From an uncultured Candidatus Melainabacteria bacterium (GTDB taxonomy: Bacteria > Cyanobacteriota > Vampirovibrionia > Gastranaerophilales > Gastranaerophilaceae): a stretch of DNA of 64,000 bases. Made by a program: the position numbers and the translations under genes. This document shows positions 60,443 to 64,000 of the stretch, piece by piece (the first letter of the stretch is position 1; every line of letters starts with the position of its first letter). Location: contig CAKUZD010000001.1 in NCBI GenBank assembly GCA_934718275.1, positions 276,087 through 340,086 on the forward strand. Direction: 5' to 3'. The notes under the pieces were generated by a model. The model worked only from the letters and a program-made list of their open reading frames with translations, had not been told where the DNA came from and searched no databases.

Positions 60443-62827
60443 TTGTCATTTAATAATTCTATGAACATTATAGAAAAGAGTCAAAAATCTCTTGAATTTG
60501 ACAAAATAAAAGAAAAACTTGCAAATTTTGCAAAAATAAAACAGAGTAAAGAAATCTGCCTTAAAATAAATCCTTTTGATGACATTGTAAAGATAAAAAA
60601 CGAATTACAATGCACCAGGGAAGCAAAACAAATTTTAGATATGCCAAACGACATCCCTATAGAATTTGTAGCTGATATCGCCAAAATCAGAAAAAATATG
60701 GGAGTAAGTTATTTGGCGGAAGAAGAACTTATTGATATTGCAAAAACTTTGAAAACATCTCGACTTGTAAAAAAATTTATCTCAGAAAACTTGACGATGT
60801 TATCTATTTTAAGAAACGCAGCTCAAAACCTTTTAGCTGATAAACAACTTGAAGATAAAATATTTGAAACGTTTGATGAAAACCTAAACATAAGACAAGA
60901 TGCAACTCCTGAACTGAGAATTCTTTACACATCACTGAGAGATAACGAAAAGAATTTAAAAACGACTGTAAACTCTCTTTTAAATTCCCCAAATTTTTCA
61001 AAACATTTACAAGAAAACATATATACGACTCGTGATGACAGAATTGTTTTTCAAGTGATGGCTTCCTCAAAAAGTAAAGTTCCCGGAATTGTTCACGATG
61101 TTTCAGCAACCAACAAGACTTTTTATATTGAACCGGAACAAATTGTTCCTCTTAATAACAAAATACGAGAAATTAAAGCCAATATTCACTCAGAGATGGT
61201 TCGAATTCTTGCAGGTTTGACTTCTCTTGTCAAAAACGAAATAAAAGAACTTGCCCTATCAGAGCAAATTCTTGCAACTATTGATTATCACTTCGCAAAA
61301 GCTCGTTATGCGGTAAAAATTCACGCCATTGAACCTGAAATAGTTACACACAAATTTATTGAGCTTGAAAATATGAAGCACCCGCTTCTTATCGGAAATG
61401 TAGAAAATGTAGTTACAAATAATTTTGAAATTGGAAAAGATTACAAATCAGTAATTATCACCGGCTCCAATACAGGAGGCAAAACTGTCACAATAAAAAC
61501 AATCGGACTATTTATTCTTATGGCTAAAACAGGGATGTTTTTACCTTGTACGGCAGCAAAGCTATATCCGTTTGAAAATGTATTTGCAGATATAGGAGAT
61601 GACCAAAGTATCCTGCAAAACTTATCAACATTTTCTGCACACATGACAAACATAATCGAAATACTAAACCAAAGTAATGACAAGTCGTTTGTTCTTTTAG
61701 ACGAAATTTGTGCAGGAACAGATCCTGTAGAAGGTGCGGTTTTAGCTCAGGTAATTCTGGAAAAACTTGCCGAAAAAGGAGTTCTTTCAACTGTAACAAC
61801 TCACTATGGAGAATTAAAAGCTCTTGAATATACAAATCCTTATTTTAAAAACGCATCAGTTGAATTTAATACAACGACATTAAAGCCAACATATAAACTA
61901 TTATTAGGCATTCCGGGATTAAGCAACGCAATTGCAATTGCAACTAACTTGGGACTTGATAAAGAAATCACCGAAAAAGCAAAAAACATTGTTGTTTCAA
62001 CAAAAGACCCTTCAATACTCGTAGTTGAAAAATTACAGGAAACACAAGCAAAACTTGCTCAAAATTTGGAAAGAGCAGAAGAATTAAAAGAAACATCTGA
62101 AAACTTAAAAAACGAATACCAAGATTCTCTTGCTCAAATCAAAAAAGACAAAAAGAAAACCGTTAAAATAATAAAAGACAAATTTGATAGAGAATTATTA
62201 GAAGTCAAAGCGGAAATAAAACATATTCTTGACGAACTCAGACGAGAAAAATCCGAAAAAATTGCTCGCCGTTCTTACGCTCGTCTTGCCCAAACAGAAC
62301 AAAAGTTCCGAGGAAAATTATCAGAATATGATGAAAAACAACATTATGAAAACATTGATTGGACAAATATAAAAACAGGCGATAAATTAATACTAAAAGA
62401 GATGAATCAACCTGTTATTTTACTTTCACTTCCGGACAAAAACGAAAATGTCCTTGTACAAATGGGCAACTTTAAAACAAAAATTAAAACATCCAAACTT
62501 GCCCCTTATGATTCAGCTTATGAAAAAAAAGAAAACGTATACAAACCAAGTTCTTTTGAAAATTTTGAATTAAGAAAAACCAGTATCTCAAACACACTCG
62601 ACTTGCGAGGCTACAAGGTTGAAGATGCACTTGATAGCTTGGAATTCTATTTAGATAAAGCAAGTCTCGCGAACCTTGCGGCAGTTACAATTATTCACGG
62701 TCACGGAACAGGTGCATTAAAGTCTGCAGTGAGAGACTTTTTAACAACATCTCCTTATGTCGCCAAATGGAGAGTTGGGGAAGATACTGAAGGTGGCGAT
62801 GGAGTAAGCATCGTTGATATCAAGTAA
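60443..62827 (+). CDS. mutS2: Endonuclease MutS2
   Basis: 794 residues from TTG at 60443 (TAAGG 5 nt upstream); ATG at 60461 (788 residues) is nearer the usual length before LEFDKIKEKL but has no ribosome site. Core domains with Walker A GSNTGGKTVTIKTIG (about 340), Walker B VLLDEICAGTDP, THYGELKAL, a coiled-coil arm, KOW-like linker and the C-terminal Smr nuclease domain LDLRGYKVEDAL, IIHGHGTGALK. Acts on recombination intermediates and, in some bacteria, on collided ribosomes. Confidence 0.95.
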   Translation: MSFNNSMNIIEKSQKSLEFDKIKEKLANFAKIKQSKEICLKINPFDDIVKIKNELQCTREAKQILDMPNDIPIEFVADIAKIRKNMGVSYLAEEELIDIAKTLKTSRLVKKFISENLTMLSILRNAAQNLLADKQLEDKIFETFDENLNIRQDATPELRILYTSLRDNEKNLKTTVNSLLNSPNFSKHLQENIYTTRDDRIVFQVMASSKSKVPGIVHDVSATNKTFYIEPEQIVPLNNKIREIKANIHSEMVRILAGLTSLVKNEIKELALSEQILATIDYHFAKARYAVKIHAIEPEIVTHKFIELENMKHPLLIGNVENVVTNNFEIGKDYKSVIITGSNTGGKTVTIKTIGLFILMAKTGMFLPCTAAKLYPFENVFADIGDDQSILQNLSTFSAHMTNIIEILNQSNDKSFVLLDEICAGTDPVEGAVLAQVILEKLAEKGVLSTVTTHYGELKALEYTNPYFKNASVEFNTTTLKPTYKLLLGIPGLSNAIAIATNLGLDKEITEKAKNIVVSTKDPSILVVEKLQETQAKLAQNLERAEELKETSENLKNEYQDSLAQIKKDKKKTVKIIKDKFDRELLEVKAEIKHILDELRREKSEKIARRSYARLAQTEQKFRGKLSEYDEKQHYENIDWTNIKTGDKLILKEMNQPVILLSLPDKNENVLVQMGNFKTKIKTSKLAPYDSAYEKKENVYKPSSFENFELRKTSISNTLDLRGYKVEDALDSLEFYLDKASLANLAAVTIIHGHGTGALKSAVRDFLTTSPYVAKWRVGEDTEGGDGVSIVDIK

Positions 62828-62949
62828 GACAATAAGGTTTTACAGTCATTGTGAGCGAATGCGAAAGAATAATGTTGTCATTCTGAGGGCTTTGCCCGAA
62901 AGAATCCAGCTAATTAAATGCCAAATATTGGCGACCACCGCCCTACAAG

Positions 62950-63098
62950 ACTTTAGTGAGAAGTGAAACGTGAAAAGACCTTATCAGATAAGTTTCTTTA
63001 TTTCATATTTCCAACACTTCTATATACCCCTAGCCCTAATTAATTTAGTCTAATTATTGTTAGTTTACCATCTCTAACTATCCCTAATTGAAGGAGAG
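62950..63098 (+). repeat. 149-bp direct repeat, copy 1
   Basis: Starts ACTTTAGTGAGAAGTG and ends TAATTGAAGGAGAG; identical over 149 bp to 63488-63636. Flanking sequence (CCAGCT, TATTGGCG, ACCGCCCTA) is similar but diverged, so the true unit begins about 45 bp upstream. Confidence 0.92.
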
Positions 63099-63109
63099 GA
63101 CATTCCATA

Positions 63110-63167
63110 AATGCCACGATAGCGGAATGAACAATAACTTGTTAGTGAAATAAACGACAAAAACAGT
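63110..63167 (+). repeat. 58-bp direct repeat, copy 1
   Basis: Starts AATGCCACGATAGCGG and ends GACAAAAACAGT; identical to 63943-64000. The second copy reaches the window edge, so the repeat may be longer. Confidence 0.9.
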
Positions 63168-63200
63168 CATTGTTTGAGCGAAGCGAGTTTGACTGTTTTT
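63159..63200 (+). terminator. Terminator-like hairpin in the repeat region
   Basis: AAAAACAGTCA (63159-63169) and TGACTGTTTTT (63190-63200) form 11 perfect pairs with a T-run. The left arm is part of the 58-bp repeat, so the second copy probably makes the same hairpin beyond the window. Confidence 0.65.
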
Positions 63201-63249
63201 ATATTGAACTTACTAGTTATTAGTGAATGAAGCGTGTGGATGGTTTTGT

Positions 63250-63273
63250 GGAACTTTTTACATAAAAAGTTCC
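63250..63273. repeat. Perfect 10-bp inverted repeat
   Basis: GGAACTTTTT-ACAT-AAAAAGTTCC. A short palindrome in the repeat region; no gene nearby. Confidence 0.6.
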
Positions 63274-63487
63274 CGCAGTCCGCGAAGGACAACCAATTAT
63301 AAGGAAATAAGAAGGTTATTACCACAAACCCCTCTCTGAAATTTCTAAGCTCAAATTATTCGCTAAGAAATTTCTTCTCTCCCTCAAGGGGCGAGAACAT
63401 TATAGTTACGTCATTGTGAGCGATAGCGAAACAATCCAGCTTATTAAATACCCAATATTGGCGGGGTAGGTATCACCGCCCTAAAAA

Positions 63488-63636
63488 ACTTTAGTGAGAA
63501 GTGAAACGTGAAAAGACCTTATCAGATAAGTTTCTTTATTTCATATTTCCAACACTTCTATATACCCCTAGCCCTAATTAATTTAGTCTAATTATTGTTA
63601 GTTTACCATCTCTAACTATCCCTAATTGAAGGAGAG
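63488..63636 (+). repeat. 149-bp direct repeat, copy 2
   Basis: Identical to 62950-63098 with a 538-bp period. Followed by AATATAATTGATAG instead of GACATTCC, so the right boundary is sharp. Confidence 0.92.
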
Positions 63637-63942
63637 AATATAATTGATAGACTCTGAATCAAGTCAAGCCCCTCTCTCGTATGCGTAATTCGCGTTGCTC
63701 AAACGCCTACTCTCTCTCCCCTAAAGGGCGAGAGCACAATAATCATGGTCATTCTGAACGAAGCGAAAAATCTATTCCCTCTCCTAAATTAGGAAAGGCG
63801 GATTGTGAGCTGAGGGCGAACAGACTTGCAGAAGTGCAAGACTGTGCAGACCCGCTAAACGCGAGCAACCAAGCAGGTTAGTGTGAGGTTTTAAATAAGC
63901 TGAGGACAAACAAACCAAGCAGGGTATGGTGAGGGGTTCTAC

Positions 63943-64000
63943 AATGCCACGATAGCGGAATGAACAATAACTTGTTAGTGAAATAAACGACAAAAACAGT
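63943..64000 (+). repeat. 58-bp direct repeat, copy 2 (cut by window edge)
   Basis: Identical to 63110-63167; continues past the window. Confidence 0.9.

Larger units (their letters stand above)
62828..64000. repeat. Repeat-rich non-coding stretch
   Basis: No gene is supported for 1.17 kb. It holds: dispersed TCATTSTGAGCGAA-type units (62845, 62876, 63410, 63748); a perfect 149-bp direct repeat; a 58-bp direct repeat reaching the right edge; CTCTCC...GGGCGAGAG-type stretches (63385-63400, 63711-63733); and several hairpins. Its base composition is more GC-rich than its neighbours. It looks like accumulated repeat units, perhaps non-autonomous mobile ones. Confidence 0.75.

Noticed and set aside
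63681..63993. Short ORFs on both strands in the repeat-rich tail
   Set aside because: Composed of repeat units, no ribosome sites, overlapping each other; not proteins.

Overview
The window is a low-GC, gene-dense bacterial chromosome segment. It carries 68 complete protein-coding genes, one gene cut by the left edge, one tRNA-Pro and one probable structured RNA; there is no rRNA, phage or insertion sequence. LpxK and an MCE/MlaD protein imply an outer membrane. Type IV pilus/prepilin genes, a membrane pyrophosphatase, ATP-type PEP carboxykinase, c-di-AMP enzymes, a minimal rubredoxin, a small ferredoxin and a 2-hydroxyacyl-CoA-dehydratase-type activator imply an anaerobic fermenter. Together with very similar prepilin N-termini, this suggests a gut Vampirovibrionia/Melainabacteria (Gastranaerophilales-like) genome. 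That placement is inference from gene content; no marker-gene search was possible.

Layout. 1-8.1 kb: PilT (partial), a structured RNA, two exported proteins, glmS, two CHAP-type hydrolases, coaE-rluB-thioesterase, rubredoxin, tRNA-Pro. 8.3-16 kb: yidC, queA, a lytic transglycosylase, mlaD-lpxK, deoB, ferredoxin. 16-23.5 kb: pckA, a GH57 enzyme and a Q-rich helical-repeat cassette. 23.5-29.8 kb: a minus-strand run nanE-ROK kinase-small ORF-ubiA-lysA-cdaA-yitT. 29.9-34.3 kb: M16 peptidase, family-4 UDG, mazG and small unknowns. 34.3-38.4 kb: dgkA-ybeY-pgpH and a prepilin. 38.7-43.7 kb: two glycosyltransferases and a two-gene unknown membrane cassette. 43.7-46.1 kb: zinc-sensor arsR and a zinc/cadmium P-type ATPase. 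46-48.4 kb: trmD-rimM behind a prion-like zinc-ribbon protein. 48.5-54.2 kb: XRE regulator, unknown cassette, dtd with a tiny AbrB-like gene, prepilin, rlmN, YkgJ-type protein, BadF-type activator. 54.3-62.8 kb: hppA, unknowns, gltD-like, mutS2. 62.8-64 kb: a repeat-rich non-coding stretch with a perfect 149-bp direct repeat.

The main discovery candidate is a bipartite promoter-like element (CAATT, then a TTTATA-rich core at fixed spacing) found seven times on the plus strand. It lies 21-30 bases before six cassettes of lineage-specific unknown or cell-wall-hydrolase genes and before the structured RNA, but not before the housekeeping genes I compared. It looks like the signature of a dedicated sigma factor or activator. 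A second theme is leaderless initiation: several starts lie exactly 6 nt after a -10-like hexamer. The zinc locus shows two SmtB-type operators, each set between the -35 and -10 boxes of a divergent promoter.
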